Assembly: GCA_018241665.1 (NCBI GenBank)
Contig: JAFEDK010000012.1
Coordinates: 62,001 to 126,000 of the forward strand
Reading direction: 5' to 3'
Length of the DNA: 64,000 nt
DNA from: Pseudomonadota bacterium
GTDB lineage: Bacteria; Pseudomonadota; Gammaproteobacteria; Burkholderiales; Rhodocyclaceae
Below the pieces are notes generated by a model. The model worked only from the letters and a program-made list of their open reading frames with translations, was not told the DNA's origin and did not search any database. Shown piece after piece: positions 19,523-28,427 of the stretch. Each line of letters begins with the position of its first letter. Positions within the stretch are counted from its first letter, which is position 1. A program made the translations under genes and the position numbers.

Positions 19523-21817
19523 TCAGACCAGCTTTTCCTCGCGCTGCTCAAGGGCATCGACGACGGCCAGGGCCGTCATGTTGACCAGGCGACGCACGGA
19601 GGCCGACGGGGTCAGGATGTGCACCGCACGGGCCGCACCGAGAAGGATCGGGCCGACCGACACACCCTCGCCATGGGCCACCTTCAGCAGGTTGAAGGCG
19701 ATGTTGGCAGCGTCCAGGTTGGGCATCACCAGCAGGTTGGCTTCGCCGGTGAGGGTGGAGTCCGGGTGCAGGCGGTCGCGGATCTCGGCGGACAGCGCGG
19801 AGTCGCCGTGCATCTCGCCGTCGCACTGCAGCGCCGGCGCCTTGTCGCGCAGGATGTCGCGAGCCGCGCGCATCTTCAGGGACGAGGTGCTGCGGGCACT
19901 GCCGAAGTTGGAGTGGGACAGCAGCGCCACTTTCGGCTCGATGCCGAAACGCTTCATTTCCTCGGCCGCCATCAGGGAGATCTCGGAAATGTCCTCGGCA
20001 CTCGGCAGCTCGTTCACGTAGGTATCGGCAATCGCCAGGATACGCTTCGGCAGCAGCAGCATGTTCATCGCCGCGAACAGCTTGGCGCCCGGCTTCAGGC
20101 CGATCAGGCTCTCCACGTGGCGGTAGTGGTGGTCGTAGGAACCGGTGGTGCCACACACCAGCGCATCGGCATCGCCGCGGCGCAGCAGCATGCAGCCAAT
20201 CAGCGTGGAATCGCTGCGCAGGGCTTCGCGGGCAGAGTCCGGCGTCACGCCGTCGCGGCCCATCAGGCGGTAGTACTCCTGCCACAGCTCGCGGTAGCGC
20301 GGATCGGACTCGACGTTCACCACGTCGAAGTCACGGCCAGCCTTCAGGTTGAGACCGAACTTCTCGATGCGCATGTCGATGACCGCCGGACGGCCGATCA
20401 GGATCGGACGGGCCAGATGCTCGTCCACTACCGCGCGCACCGCACGCAGCACGCGCTCGCTCTCGCCTTCCGCGTAGAGCACGCGCTTCTTGTCGGCCGG
20501 GATCGCCTTGGCGGTGGTGAACACCGGCTTCATGATGATGCCGGACTGGTACACGAACTCGTTGAGGCTCTGGACGTAGGCGTCCATGTCGATCTGGCGG
20601 GTCGCCACGCCGGAATCGATGGCGGCCTGGGCCACGGCCGGCGCGATCTTGACGATCAGGCGCGGATCGAAGGGCTTCGGAATCAGGTAGTTCGGGCCAA
20701 AGTTGAGGTCGGCGCCGCCGTAGGCCTGGGCCACCACGTCGGATTGCTCGGCTTCGGCCAGCTCGGCGATGGCCTTCACGCAGGCCAGCTTCATTTCTTC
20801 ATTGATCTTGGTGGCGCCGGCATCCAGCGCACCACGGAAGATGAAGGGGAAGCACAGCACGTTGTTGACCTGGTTCGGGTAGTCCGAACGGCCAGTGGCG
20901 ATGATCGCGTCGGGACGGACTTCCTTGGCCAGCTCCGGCAGGATTTCCGGGGTCGGGTTGGCCAGCGCGAAGATCAGCGGCTTGGCGGCCATCGACTTGA
21001 CCATGTCCTGCTTCACGACACCGGCGGTGGACAGGCCCAGGAAGATATCGGCGCCGACCATCGCGTCGGCCAGCGTGCGGTATTCGGTGTTCTGGGCAAA
21101 ACGGGCCTTGGTCGGCTCCATCTTCTCGTCGCGACCGACGTAGATCACGCCCTTCGAGTCGCACACGAAAACGTTCTCACGCTTGATGCCGAGGCTGCAC
21201 CACAGCTCCAGGCAGGCGATGGCCGCCGCGCCGGCGCCCGACACCACGACCTTGACCTCGTCGATCTTCTTGTCCACGACCTTGAGGCCGTTGAGCATCG
21301 CCGAGGCGGAAATGATCGCGGTGCCATGCTGGTCGTCATGGAAGACCGGAATGTTCATCCGCTCGCGCAGCTTCTGCTCGATGTAGAAGCACTCGGGCGC
21401 CTTGATGTCTTCCAGGTTCACGCCACCGAGAGTCGGCTCGAGGGCCGCGATCATGTCGATCAGCTTGTCCGGGTCGTTCTCGGCCAGCTCGATGTCGAAC
21501 ACGTCGATGTTGGCGAACTTCTTGAACAGGCAACCCTTGCCTTCCATCACCGGCTTGGCAGCCAGCGGGCCGATGTTGCCGAGGCCGAGCACCGCGGTAC
21601 CGTTGGTGATCACCGCCACCAGGTTGCCGCGGGAAGTGTATTCCTGCGCGTCGGCCGGGTCGGCCACGATTGCGTCGCAGGCTGCCGCCACGCCGGGCGA
21701 GTAAGCCAGCGCCAGATCGCGCTGGTTGGTCAGGCCCTTGGTCGGCACCACCGCGATCTTTCCGCGGGTCGGGGCGCGGTGGTATTCGAGGGCGGCGGCA
21801 ATGAAATCCTTATCCAT
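19523..21817 (-). CDS. maeB: NADP-dependent malic enzyme with phosphotransacetylase-like domain
   Basis: Oxidatively decarboxylates malate to pyruvate, making NADPH. The 764-aa length is typical of MaeB-type enzymes. The N-terminal malic domain (about residues 1-420) has [25 protein letters not shown] and [14 protein letters not shown] (NAD(P)-binding). The C-terminal phosphotransacetylase-like domain (about 430-760) includes [19 protein letters not shown]. That domain usually gives allosteric control by acetyl-CoA rather than catalysis. It stands alone, divergent from parA. Confidence 0.96.
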   Translation of the reverse strand: MDKDFIAAALEYHRAPTRGKIAVVPTKGLTNQRDLALAYSPGVAAACDAIVADPADAQEYTSRGNLVAVITNGTAVLGLGNIGPLAAKPVMEGKGCLFKKFANIDVFDIELAENDPDKLIDMIAALEPTLGGVNLEDIKAPECFYIEQKLRERMNIPVFHDDQHGTAIISASAMLNGLKVVDKKIDEVKVVVSGAGAAAIACLELWCSLGIKRENVFVCDSKGVIYVGRDEKMEPTKARFAQNTEYRTLADAMVGADIFLGLSTAGVVKQDMVKSMAAKPLIFALANPTPEILPELAKEVRPDAIIATGRSDYPNQVNNVLCFPFIFRGALDAGATKINEEMKLACVKAIAELAEAEQSDVVAQAYGGADLNFGPNYLIPKPFDPRLIVKIAPAVAQAAIDSGVATRQIDMDAYVQSLNEFVYQSGIIMKPVFTTAKAIPADKKRVLYAEGESERVLRAVRAVVDEHLARPILIGRPAVIDMRIEKFGLNLKAGRDFDVVNVESDPRYRELWQEYYRLMGRDGVTPDSAREALRSDSTLIGCMLLRRGDADALVCGTTGSYDHHYRHVESLIGLKPGAKLFAAMNMLLLPKRILAIADTYVNELPSAEDISEISLMAAEEMKRFGIEPKVALLSHSNFGSARSTSSLKMRAARDILRDKAPALQCDGEMHGDSALSAEIRDRLHPDSTLTGEANLLVMPNLDAANIAFNLLKVAHGEGVSVGPILLGAARAVHILTPSASVRRLVNMTALAVVDALEQREEKLV

Positions 21818-22156
21818 GTTCTCTCTTCTCTCAAAACGGGTATGTCGCGTCCGTCTCCGGAACCGACGACAAGTCGGCGACGGCGGCAGAGGGCGCGATA
21901 TGTGCCGGAAGTCTGAAATATGTGGATGCCCGGATCGGGCATGAGTCTTCTATATGACAGCCGGACACCGGGGTTGCCGGAAGCCCGACTGGAGCTGGCG
22001 TGCCGGGAGGTGGCGACGCAAGCTACGTCTTATTTGTTGCGAGTTTAACCGAGCAAGCGCGATTGCGCACCTTCGGTAAATACGGACTCACCCCGATTGC
22101 GTGGCACAATCGCTCCCGCCCGAAAATGCACGGACAGACAAGACAAAGGAACGAAG
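21818..22156. other. Intergenic region between maeB and parA
   Basis: A 339-nt divergent promoter region. It contains a perfect 7-bp hairpin ATGCCCG/CGGGCAT with a GAT loop at 21926-21942, and TTGCGTGGCACAAT at about 22098-22111, which may include a -10 element for parA. AAAGGA precedes the parA ATG. I see no gene or repeat of the REP family in it. Confidence 0.5.
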
Positions 22157-22927
22157 ATGCGACGCGTGGTGTTCAATCAGAAGGGTGGCGTAGGCAAATC
22201 CACCATCACCTGCAACCTGGCAGCGATCAGCGCCCAGCAGGGTTTGCGCACGCTGGTGGTGGATCTGGACCCGCAGGGCAACTCCACCCACTACCTGCTC
22301 GGCGACGCGGCCGACAACGTGGACGACACCCTCGCCGGCCTGTTCGAACAGACCCTGTCCTTCAAGTTCAGCCCCAAGAAAACCGCCGAGTTCGTCCACC
22401 CGACGCCCTTCGACAAGCTGTCCATCCTGCCGTCCCACCCGATGCTCGAAGAGCTGCAGAGCAAGCTCGAATCCCGCTACAAGATCTTCAAGCTGCGCGA
22501 CGCCCTCGACGAACTGGCCGACGACTTCGACGCGGTGTTCATCGACACGCCGCCGGCACTCAACTTCTACACCCGCTCGGCGCTGATCGCGACGCAGCTG
22601 TGCCTGATCCCCTTCGACTGCGATGATTTCTCCCGCCGGGCGCTCTACGCGCTGCTGGAGAACGTGCAGGAGATCAGGGCCGACCACAACCGCGGCCTCG
22701 AAGTGGAAGGCATCGTGGTCAACCAGTTCCAGCCCCGCGCCAGCCTGCCACAGAAGCTGGTGCAGGAACTCATCGACGAAGGCCTGCCGATCTTCAAGAC
22801 CTACCTTTCCAGCTCGATCAAGATCCGCGAGAGCCACGAACAGGCCAAGCCGATGATCCACCTGGACCCGAAGCACAAGCTGGCCCAGGAGTTCGCCGCC
22901 CTCCACGCGGAACTGCGCAACGCCTGA
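22157..22927 (+). CDS. ParA-family ATPase (orphan)
   Basis: A deviant-Walker ATPase of the ParA/MinD superfamily, 256 aa. The motif KGGVGKST is at residues 9-16, DLDPQGNSTHYLLG follows, and FIDTPPALNFYTRSAL is the Walker B region. Such proteins position plasmids, chromosomes or protein complexes. No parB or parS-like partner lies next to it, so its cargo is unknown. The ATG at 22157 has AAAGGA upstream; the upstream extension to 22097 has no similarity. The gene ends before a strong 9-bp GC hairpin. Confidence 0.9.
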   Translation: MRRVVFNQKGGVGKSTITCNLAAISAQQGLRTLVVDLDPQGNSTHYLLGDAADNVDDTLAGLFEQTLSFKFSPKKTAEFVHPTPFDKLSILPSHPMLEELQSKLESRYKIFKLRDALDELADDFDAVFIDTPPALNFYTRSALIATQLCLIPFDCDDFSRRALYALLENVQEIRADHNRGLEVEGIVVNQFQPRASLPQKLVQELIDEGLPIFKTYLSSSIKIRESHEQAKPMIHLDPKHKLAQEFAALHAELRNA

Positions 22928-22934
22928 CGCCAAC

Positions 22935-22956
22935 CCGGGCCCCGCACGGGGCCCGG
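22935..22956. terminator. GC-rich hairpin between convergent genes
   Basis: A 9-bp perfect stem CCGGGCCCC/GGGGCCCGG with a GCAC loop, between the stops of parA and the asparagine-synthetase homologue. It lacks a T-run on either strand, so it may only stabilise 3' ends. Confidence 0.35.
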
Positions 22957-22996
22957 TGGCAGCCGGCCACATCGGCCGAGTGCCACCGACAAGGAA

Positions 22997-24847
22997 TCAG
23001 GCGCCCTCGAAGCGCCAGTCCGGAGCGTGGGCCTGCAGCCAGTGCTCGAGCGCCACGACGATCCAGACCATTTCCCCGTAATAGCCGGGATGCTCGGGCA
23101 GGCGCTTGTCGAGCACCTCCCGCAGGAACGACGGCGGCATGACGCCGCGGGTGCCGAAGGACTCCAGCGCATCCGTGGCGAGCTGGCGCAGGCCCGGATG
23201 CTTGATAGCCCACACGCCGAAGGGCAGGCCGAAGCCGTGCTTCTTCTTGGTGATGATCTCGTCGGGCAGGAAGCCGCGCAGGGCCTCCTTGAACATCCAG
23301 CGCAGCTTGAGCCCCTTGAGCTTCCACTCGGTCGGCAGCCCCAGGGAAAAATCGAGCAGCTCGTAGCTCAGCAGCGGGAAGCCGACGTCGAGCCCCGCCA
23401 GGCGGGTCGTGCCGACCACCTTGGGCAGGTCGTTGTCGGCCAGCGTGTATTTCCAGTCGAAGGCCAGCATGTGGTTCACCAGGCTGGCCTCCCCGACCTC
23501 GGCCCAGGTGGCACGCTGCAGCTGCCCGGGACCGTGGACATCGATCGCTTTGAGGAAGCCCGGCGTGAAGACCTTGTCCATGCCAAGGCGGATCAGCAAG
23601 TTGTAGATCTCCAGGCGGTCAGGCATCGGAATCGAGGCCTGCTCCACGTAGCTCACGCCCTTGCGGAGCAGCGGGATGCGCTTCATCCCGGGTAGCGTGG
23701 AGATCGGCTCGACGACCACCGAACGCAGCAGGGACGGAATCGTGTTGTACCAGCTGAAGATGCGCTGCATGGCGTAGCGGGCATTGCCGCCGAACAGCTC
23801 GTCGCCTCCATCGCCGGCCAGCAGCTTGGTGATGCCGTCCTCCCGGGCCCGGCTGGCGCAGATCCACGCGGGTACCGCGGAAGAGTTGCCGAAAGGCTGG
23901 TCGTAGGAGCGGGCCACCTTCGGAATGCCGTCGATCAGATCGTCCGGGGTGACGTAGTACTCGTGGTGGTCGGTCTTGAAATGCCGCGCTGCAATGCGCG
24001 CGTATTCCATCTCGTCATAGCCCTGGGCATCGAAGCCGATCGAATAGGTCTTCGCCGGCTTGCCGCCGACCTGGCAAAGCATGCCGGACACCGTCGAGCT
24101 GTCGGTCCCGCCGGACAGAAAGGCGCCGGTGCCCTCACCCGCGTATTCCTGCTCCACCGAGGTCCGCACGATGTCGAGGAAGCGGGTCTTGGCCTGCTCG
24201 AGGCTCATGCGGCCCCGCTCGTCGAAGCGTGGCGTCCAGTAACGGGTCAGTTGCAGCGCCCCGCCCTGCCACTCCAGCCGCGATGCCGGCAGCAGCCGCT
24301 CCACCTCCTTGAAGATGGTGTTCGGTGACGGGATGACGTGGAAATAGAGGTAGTTGAAGACGGCCTGGGCGCTTACCGAACGCTGGCGCACCGGCACGCC
24401 GTTGGCCCGATCCGACAGGGCAAATGCCCCGCCTTCCTGCGCATAACACCAGGGCTCGGTGTCGAAGCGGTCATTGAACAGGGTGACCGCATTGCGGCGC
24501 GTGTCGACGAAGGCGATGGCAAAACGCCCGCTGACTTCGCCGATGAAGGCAGCCCCCCGCCGGGCGAACAAGTCCAGCCAGTATTCCACCGGACGGATGT
24601 CGCCTCCCTCCACACTTCGCGGACTGCCACGCACGATGCAGACAAGGCCGTCCCGCTCCGCTACAACGGCCGGACGCCGGACTTGCAGCCGCCCTCCGCC
24701 CCATTCCCCCACCCACAGCCCGCCGTCCTGGCGGATCGCCAATGCGGCCGCGGGCTGGGCGGACGCCTCAAGACGCACCTCGATCAGGGACTTGCTATCC
24801 AGTTCCAACTCCAATTCGCCGCCTCCCAATGAATTCACGCGAACCAT
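22997..24847 (-). CDS. Asparagine-synthetase homologue lacking the N-terminal nucleophile Cys
   Basis: A 616-aa protein with the two-domain layout of class II asparagine synthetases. The synthetase half is intact-looking: SGGTDSSTVSGML (PP-loop, binds ATP), GDGGDELFGGNARY and KKKHGFGLPFG near the C-terminus. The N-terminal half resembles the Ntn glutaminase fold (FNDRFDTEPWCYAQEGG), but the protein starts MVRVNSLGGGE. It has no Cys2, so glutamine hydrolysis by the usual mechanism is not expected. It may amidate a sugar or peptide using ammonia, as proposed for AsnB-like enzymes of EPS loci (inference). The ATG at 24847 leaves 17 nt after uvrD; an earlier ATG at 24904 would overlap uvrD. Confidence 0.82.
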   Translation of the reverse strand: MVRVNSLGGGELELELDSKSLIEVRLEASAQPAAALAIRQDGGLWVGEWGGGRLQVRRPAVVAERDGLVCIVRGSPRSVEGGDIRPVEYWLDLFARRGAAFIGEVSGRFAIAFVDTRRNAVTLFNDRFDTEPWCYAQEGGAFALSDRANGVPVRQRSVSAQAVFNYLYFHVIPSPNTIFKEVERLLPASRLEWQGGALQLTRYWTPRFDERGRMSLEQAKTRFLDIVRTSVEQEYAGEGTGAFLSGGTDSSTVSGMLCQVGGKPAKTYSIGFDAQGYDEMEYARIAARHFKTDHHEYYVTPDDLIDGIPKVARSYDQPFGNSSAVPAWICASRAREDGITKLLAGDGGDELFGGNARYAMQRIFSWYNTIPSLLRSVVVEPISTLPGMKRIPLLRKGVSYVEQASIPMPDRLEIYNLLIRLGMDKVFTPGFLKAIDVHGPGQLQRATWAEVGEASLVNHMLAFDWKYTLADNDLPKVVGTTRLAGLDVGFPLLSYELLDFSLGLPTEWKLKGLKLRWMFKEALRGFLPDEIITKKKHGFGLPFGVWAIKHPGLRQLATDALESFGTRGVMPPSFLREVLDKRLPEHPGYYGEMVWIVVALEHWLQAHAPDWRFEGA

Positions 24848-24864
24848 ATTGTCATCAAAATCCG

Positions 24865-27075
24865 TTACACAGGTATCAACTTTGCCACTGCCAGCATCAA
24901 CCACTTGCTGCCGGCCTCGGCAAACTTCACCTGCACGCGGGCGTCATTGCCACTTCCTTCGGCAGCCACGATGACGCCATCGCCGAAGCGCGCATGGCGC
25001 ACGCTCTGGCCGATGGCAAGTCCGCCCAGGTCGCGGGACTTCTGCGGCGGGGGCGGCGGCATGCTCGGAGCGGCAGGCTTCGACGCGCCGGGGTTGTAGT
25101 AACGGGTGGACGGCTCGGACACGAAGCTGCGCCGCGGATTGGGCGGCGTCAGCCACTTGAGCAGCCCTTCGGGGATCTCCTCGAGGAAGCGCGAACGCAG
25201 GTTGTAGCGGACCTGGCCATGCAGCATGCGGCTCTGGGTGAAGCTCACGTACAGGCGCTGGCGGGCCCGCGTCACCGCCACGTACATCAGGCGCCGCTCC
25301 TCCTCCAGCCCGTCCAGCTCGAGGGCGCTGTTCTCGTGGGGAAACAACCCCTCCTCCAGGCCGGACAGGAAGACCACGTCGAACTCCAGCCCTTTCGCCG
25401 CATGGACGGTCATCAGCTGCACCGCCTCGGTGCCCACGTCGGCCTGATGGTCGCCAGCCTCCAGCGAGGCATGGGCGAGGAACTCGGCCAGCGTCGAGCC
25501 GTGCTCCCCGGGCACTTCGCCGGCGCCCAGCTCGGCGCTGAAGTTGGCTGCCGCGTTGATCAGTTCGTCCAGGTTCTCCAGGCGCTCCTGACCTTCCTTC
25601 TCGGCCTTGTAGTGGGCGCGCAGGCCGGATAGCTCGATGACGTGATCGACCATCTCGTGCAGGCGCAGGCTGGCCGTCTCCTGGCGCAGGCGCTCGATCA
25701 GCGCGACGAACTGGGCCAGTGCCGCCCCCGGCTTACCGCTGAGGTGCGGCACCGTCTGGTACAACGGCGTGTTCCAGGTGCGCGCCGCATCGCCGAGCAC
25801 TTCCAGCGAGCGGGCACCGATGCCGCGGGTCGGGAAATTGACGACCCGCGTGAAGGCCGTGTCATCGTCGGGGTTGGCAATCAGGCGCAGATAGGCCAGC
25901 GCGTGCTTCACTTCCTGGCGCTCGAAGAAGCGCAGGCCGCCATACACCCGGTAAGGAATCCCGCTGGAGAACAGCTGGTGCTCCAGCACCCGCGACTGGG
26001 CGTTGGAACGGTAGAGCAGCGCGATATCGGCACGGCTCATGCCGTCCCGCACCAGGGACTGGATCTCCTCGACGACCCAGCGTGCCTCATCGGTATCGGT
26101 GAAGGCCTCATAGACGCGGATCGGCTCGCCGGCACCGCGGTCGGTCCAGAGCTGCTTGCCGAGGCGCTTGCTGTTGTTGGCGATCAGCGCATTGGCCGCA
26201 TCGAGGATATTGCCGTGGGAACGGTAGTTCTGCTCCAGGCGGATCACGCTGCCGACCCTGAAGTCCTTCTCGAAGTCACGCATGTTGCCAACCTCGGCGC
26301 CACGGAAGCGGTAGATCGACTGGTCGTCGTCACCCACGCAGAACAGGCTGGCACTCCCCTCGCGGCCGCCGTCGGCGAGCAGGCTCAGCCAGCGGTACTG
26401 CAGCACGTTGGTGTCCTGGAACTCATCCACCAGGATGTGCCGGAAACGCCCCTGATAATGGCGGCGGATCGGCTCGTTGCGCTCCAGCAATTCGTAGCTG
26501 CGCAGCAACAACTCGGGGAAATCCACAACTCCCTCGCGCTGGCACTGTGCCTCATACTCCATGTAAAGCTCGACCCGGCGTCGGGTGTAGTCGTCCCAGG
26601 CCTCGACCGCCGCGGGGCGGGTACCCGCCTCTTTCTGGCCGTTGATGAAGTGCTGCAGCTCCTTGGGCGGAAACTTCTCGTCGTCCACGTTGAGGGCCTT
26701 CAGCAGGCGCTTGATCGCCGCCAGCTGGTCGCCGGAATCGAGGATCTGGAACAACTGCGGCAGGCCTGCATCACGGTAATGGGCGCGCAGGAAGCGGTTG
26801 CACAGGCCGTGGAAGGTGCCGATCCACATTCCGCGGGTATTGACCGGGAACATTGCCGACAGGCGGGTCAGCATTTCCTTGGCGGCCTTGTTGGTGAAAG
26901 TCACGGCCAGGATGCCCTGGGGACTGCAGTAGCCGTTCTGCAGCAGCCAGGCGATACGGGTGATGAGCACCCGCGTCTTGCCCGAGCCGGCACCGGCCAG
27001 GATCAGCGCATGCTGGGGCTCGAGGGTGACAGCGGCGAGTTGTTCGGGATTGAGATTGTCGAGCAGCTGGGACAT
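24865..27075 (-). CDS. uvrD: ATP-dependent DNA helicase UvrD/Rep type
   Basis: Superfamily 1A 3'-5' helicase, 736 aa, acting in mismatch and excision repair. Walker A is LAGAGSGKTRVL near residue 27, motif Ia is AVTFTNKAAKEM, the DEFQDTN Walker B and GDDDQSIYRFRGA follow, and the C-terminal motifs include TVHAAKGLEFDVVFLSG and VAVTRARQRLYVS. Length and the C-terminal Tudor-like tail (ARFGDGVIVAAEGSG) fit UvrD better than Rep. It is upstream of the asparagine-synthetase homologue on the same strand. Confidence 0.95.
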   Translation of the reverse strand: MSQLLDNLNPEQLAAVTLEPQHALILAGAGSGKTRVLITRIAWLLQNGYCSPQGILAVTFTNKAAKEMLTRLSAMFPVNTRGMWIGTFHGLCNRFLRAHYRDAGLPQLFQILDSGDQLAAIKRLLKALNVDDEKFPPKELQHFINGQKEAGTRPAAVEAWDDYTRRRVELYMEYEAQCQREGVVDFPELLLRSYELLERNEPIRRHYQGRFRHILVDEFQDTNVLQYRWLSLLADGGREGSASLFCVGDDDQSIYRFRGAEVGNMRDFEKDFRVGSVIRLEQNYRSHGNILDAANALIANNSKRLGKQLWTDRGAGEPIRVYEAFTDTDEARWVVEEIQSLVRDGMSRADIALLYRSNAQSRVLEHQLFSSGIPYRVYGGLRFFERQEVKHALAYLRLIANPDDDTAFTRVVNFPTRGIGARSLEVLGDAARTWNTPLYQTVPHLSGKPGAALAQFVALIERLRQETASLRLHEMVDHVIELSGLRAHYKAEKEGQERLENLDELINAAANFSAELGAGEVPGEHGSTLAEFLAHASLEAGDHQADVGTEAVQLMTVHAAKGLEFDVVFLSGLEEGLFPHENSALELDGLEEERRLMYVAVTRARQRLYVSFTQSRMLHGQVRYNLRSRFLEEIPEGLLKWLTPPNPRRSFVSEPSTRYYNPGASKPAAPSMPPPPPQKSRDLGGLAIGQSVRHARFGDGVIVAAEGSGNDARVQVKFAEAGSKWLMLAVAKLIPV

Positions 27076-27391
27076 GGAGCGATACGAAATTCGGCGAAGG
27101 CCGCCATTCTACCGCCCGCCCGGAACTCAACCGAGGCCCGGGGAATTTTGTGACGGAATCCCTGTTTGCAAATGAAAAAAACCGTCACATCTTGCAGTCG
27201 AAGCCACAAGCACCTAAACTTGAGTTGTGCAATGCAGCAAACAGACCGTACCGAGGGCTAACAAAGCTACGTAACATAAGGGAAATGCGCTAACGAACAC
27301 CGTATTGCAGCGCATCACAAGGTCGCCATCGAGCGGCTGTTAGAAGTAGCCCCACGCTGTTTGATGCTCCCCCATACCGGAGTAACAGCAA
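27076..27391. other. Intergenic region between uvrD and a small unknown gene
   Basis: A 316-nt divergent region, lower in GC than its surroundings. It contains an inverted repeat TGTGACGG/CCGTCACA (see separate entry) and GGAG nine nucleotides before the ATG at 27392. No open frame with family similarity is visible. Confidence 0.5.
27149..27189. promoter_or_regulatory. 8-bp inverted repeat TGTGACGG...CCGTCACA
   Basis: Arms at 27149-27156 and 27182-27189 are separated by 25 nt containing an A-rich tract (AATGAAAAAAA). It sits 73 nt upstream of uvrD and about 200 nt upstream of the small gene. It could be a regulator site; no known operator is recognised. Confidence 0.35.
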
Positions 27392-27718
27392 ATGAAGACA
27401 CCTAAGACTTTACCTTGGCACGCCCGCAAGGCCGGCGTGTCCGTCGAAAGAGCAGAAGTACTGTGGCGCAAGGCGCTGCGCGAAGCCACCGCCGATACCG
27501 GCTGGGTCGGCACGTCTGAATTCTGGGGCGCTGCCGAGGGCCGCTTCCTCGAACTGCTGAAGGAAGAGCAGAACACCCTCTGTACCCCGCACGTGGAAAC
27601 CTTCATGCGCACCCAGCACCGCATGGGTCTCTTGCCCCTGCTGGCTGCCGAACAAATGTTTACTGCAATGTCTGCCAACTGGCAGCGATTTTGCGACGAG
27701 ATGCGCAAAGCAGCCTGA
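27392..27718 (+). CDS. Small protein of unknown function
   Basis: A 108-aa soluble, mostly helical protein with no signal peptide or membrane segment. It has a basic start (MKTPKTLPWHARKAG) and a tryptophan-bearing helix region (VLWRKALREATADTGWVGTSEFWGAAEG). The tail, AAEQMFTAMSANWQRFCDEMRKAA, is loosely like the short helices of phasins. I do not recognise a family. A ribosome site (GGAG) and a clear terminator 70 nt after the stop support a real monocistronic gene. Confidence 0.7.
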   Translation: MKTPKTLPWHARKAGVSVERAEVLWRKALREATADTGWVGTSEFWGAAEGRFLELLKEEQNTLCTPHVETFMRTQHRMGLLPLLAAEQMFTAMSANWQRFCDEMRKAA

Positions 27719-27790
27719 GCGCTGCCAAACGGCCCCGAAGCGGCCGTGCCAACCGGGTTTTTCTCCCTCCTCTCCCTCGTGGAGATTGAC

Positions 27791-27823
27791 GGCGTCTGTC
27801 GCAAGGCAGACGCCGCTTTTTTT
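27791..27823 (+). terminator. Rho-independent terminator
   Basis: An 8-9-bp stem GGCGTCTG/CAGACGCC (27791-27798 with 27807-27814), extended by one C-G pair, then seven Ts at 27817-27823. It ends the small gene at 27392-27718. Confidence 0.88.
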
Positions 27824-27846
27824 GCGGCTTTCCGGGGCAGACGAGA

Positions 27847-27919
27847 CGGGCGAATGAATTCGTCCCCACGCAGGCCCCGCCCCCACAGCCAACCGTGGGG
27901 GCGAATTCATTCGCCCATG
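27847..27919. repeat. REP-like hairpin pair (site 4)
   Basis: Two inverted copies between the terminator and yajC: 27847-27869 (GGGCGAATGAATTCGTCC) and 27894-27919 (GTGGGGGCGAATTCATTCGC, opposite orientation). Confidence 0.85.
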
Positions 27920-27978
27920 CACCACACCCCTTCTCCCCGCCGGGCGTGGCCGGTCGAAAGCCTGCCGCGGGCTACTGC

Positions 27979-27984
27979 TATAAT
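27979..27984 (+). promoter_or_regulatory. Putative -10 box of the yajC-secDF operon
   Basis: A perfect TATAAT lies 34 nt before the yajC GTG start. The -35 region is poor (GTCGAA about 20 nt upstream). Position before the first sec gene supports it. Confidence 0.5.
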
Positions 27985-28017
27985 CAAACGCTTTGCATTT
28001 GCCCACCGGAGTTTAAT

Positions 28018-28350
28018 GTGCTGATTTCCAACGCCTTTGCCCAGGCCGCCCCGGCCGCCGGACAAGACCCGCTGTCCAGCATCACCGGCGTCCTGCCGCT
28101 GATTTTCATGTTTGCGGTGCTGTGGTTCCTGATGATCCGCCCGCAAATGAAGCGCGCCAAGGAACATAAGGCCCTGCTCGAAGGTCTGCAGAAGAACGAC
28201 GAAGTCCTGACCCAGGGCGGCATCGTCGGCAAGGTCGTCGCGCTCAGCGACGCCTACGTCACCGTCGAGGTGGCTGCCAACACCCAGATCGTCGTGCAGA
28301 AGGGCGCCATCAGCGCCGTGCTGCCGAAGGGCACCCTGAAGTCGATCTGA
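28018..28350 (+). CDS. yajC: Preprotein translocase subunit YajC
   Basis: A small inner-membrane accessory of the SecDF complex, 110 aa. One helix at about residues 22-40 is followed by the family motif MIRPQMKRAKEHKALLEGL and a cytoplasmic beta-rich domain (NDEVLTQGGIVGKVVAL). The GTG at 28018 is chosen because GGAG precedes it by seven nucleotides and VLISNAFAQAAP is the usual start. The in-frame upstream stretch runs into the REP hairpin and promoter. secD follows after 77 nt. Confidence 0.95.
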   Translation: MLISNAFAQAAPAAGQDPLSSITGVLPLIFMFAVLWFLMIRPQMKRAKEHKALLEGLQKNDEVLTQGGIVGKVVALSDAYVTVEVAANTQIVVQKGAISAVLPKGTLKSI

Positions 28351-28427
28351 TCCGGCTGGCGGCCGGTGCCCTGCCCCGGCCGCCCGGACGCTTCGTTGCG
28401 CCTGTCATCCACCCTTTCCGCCTGACC

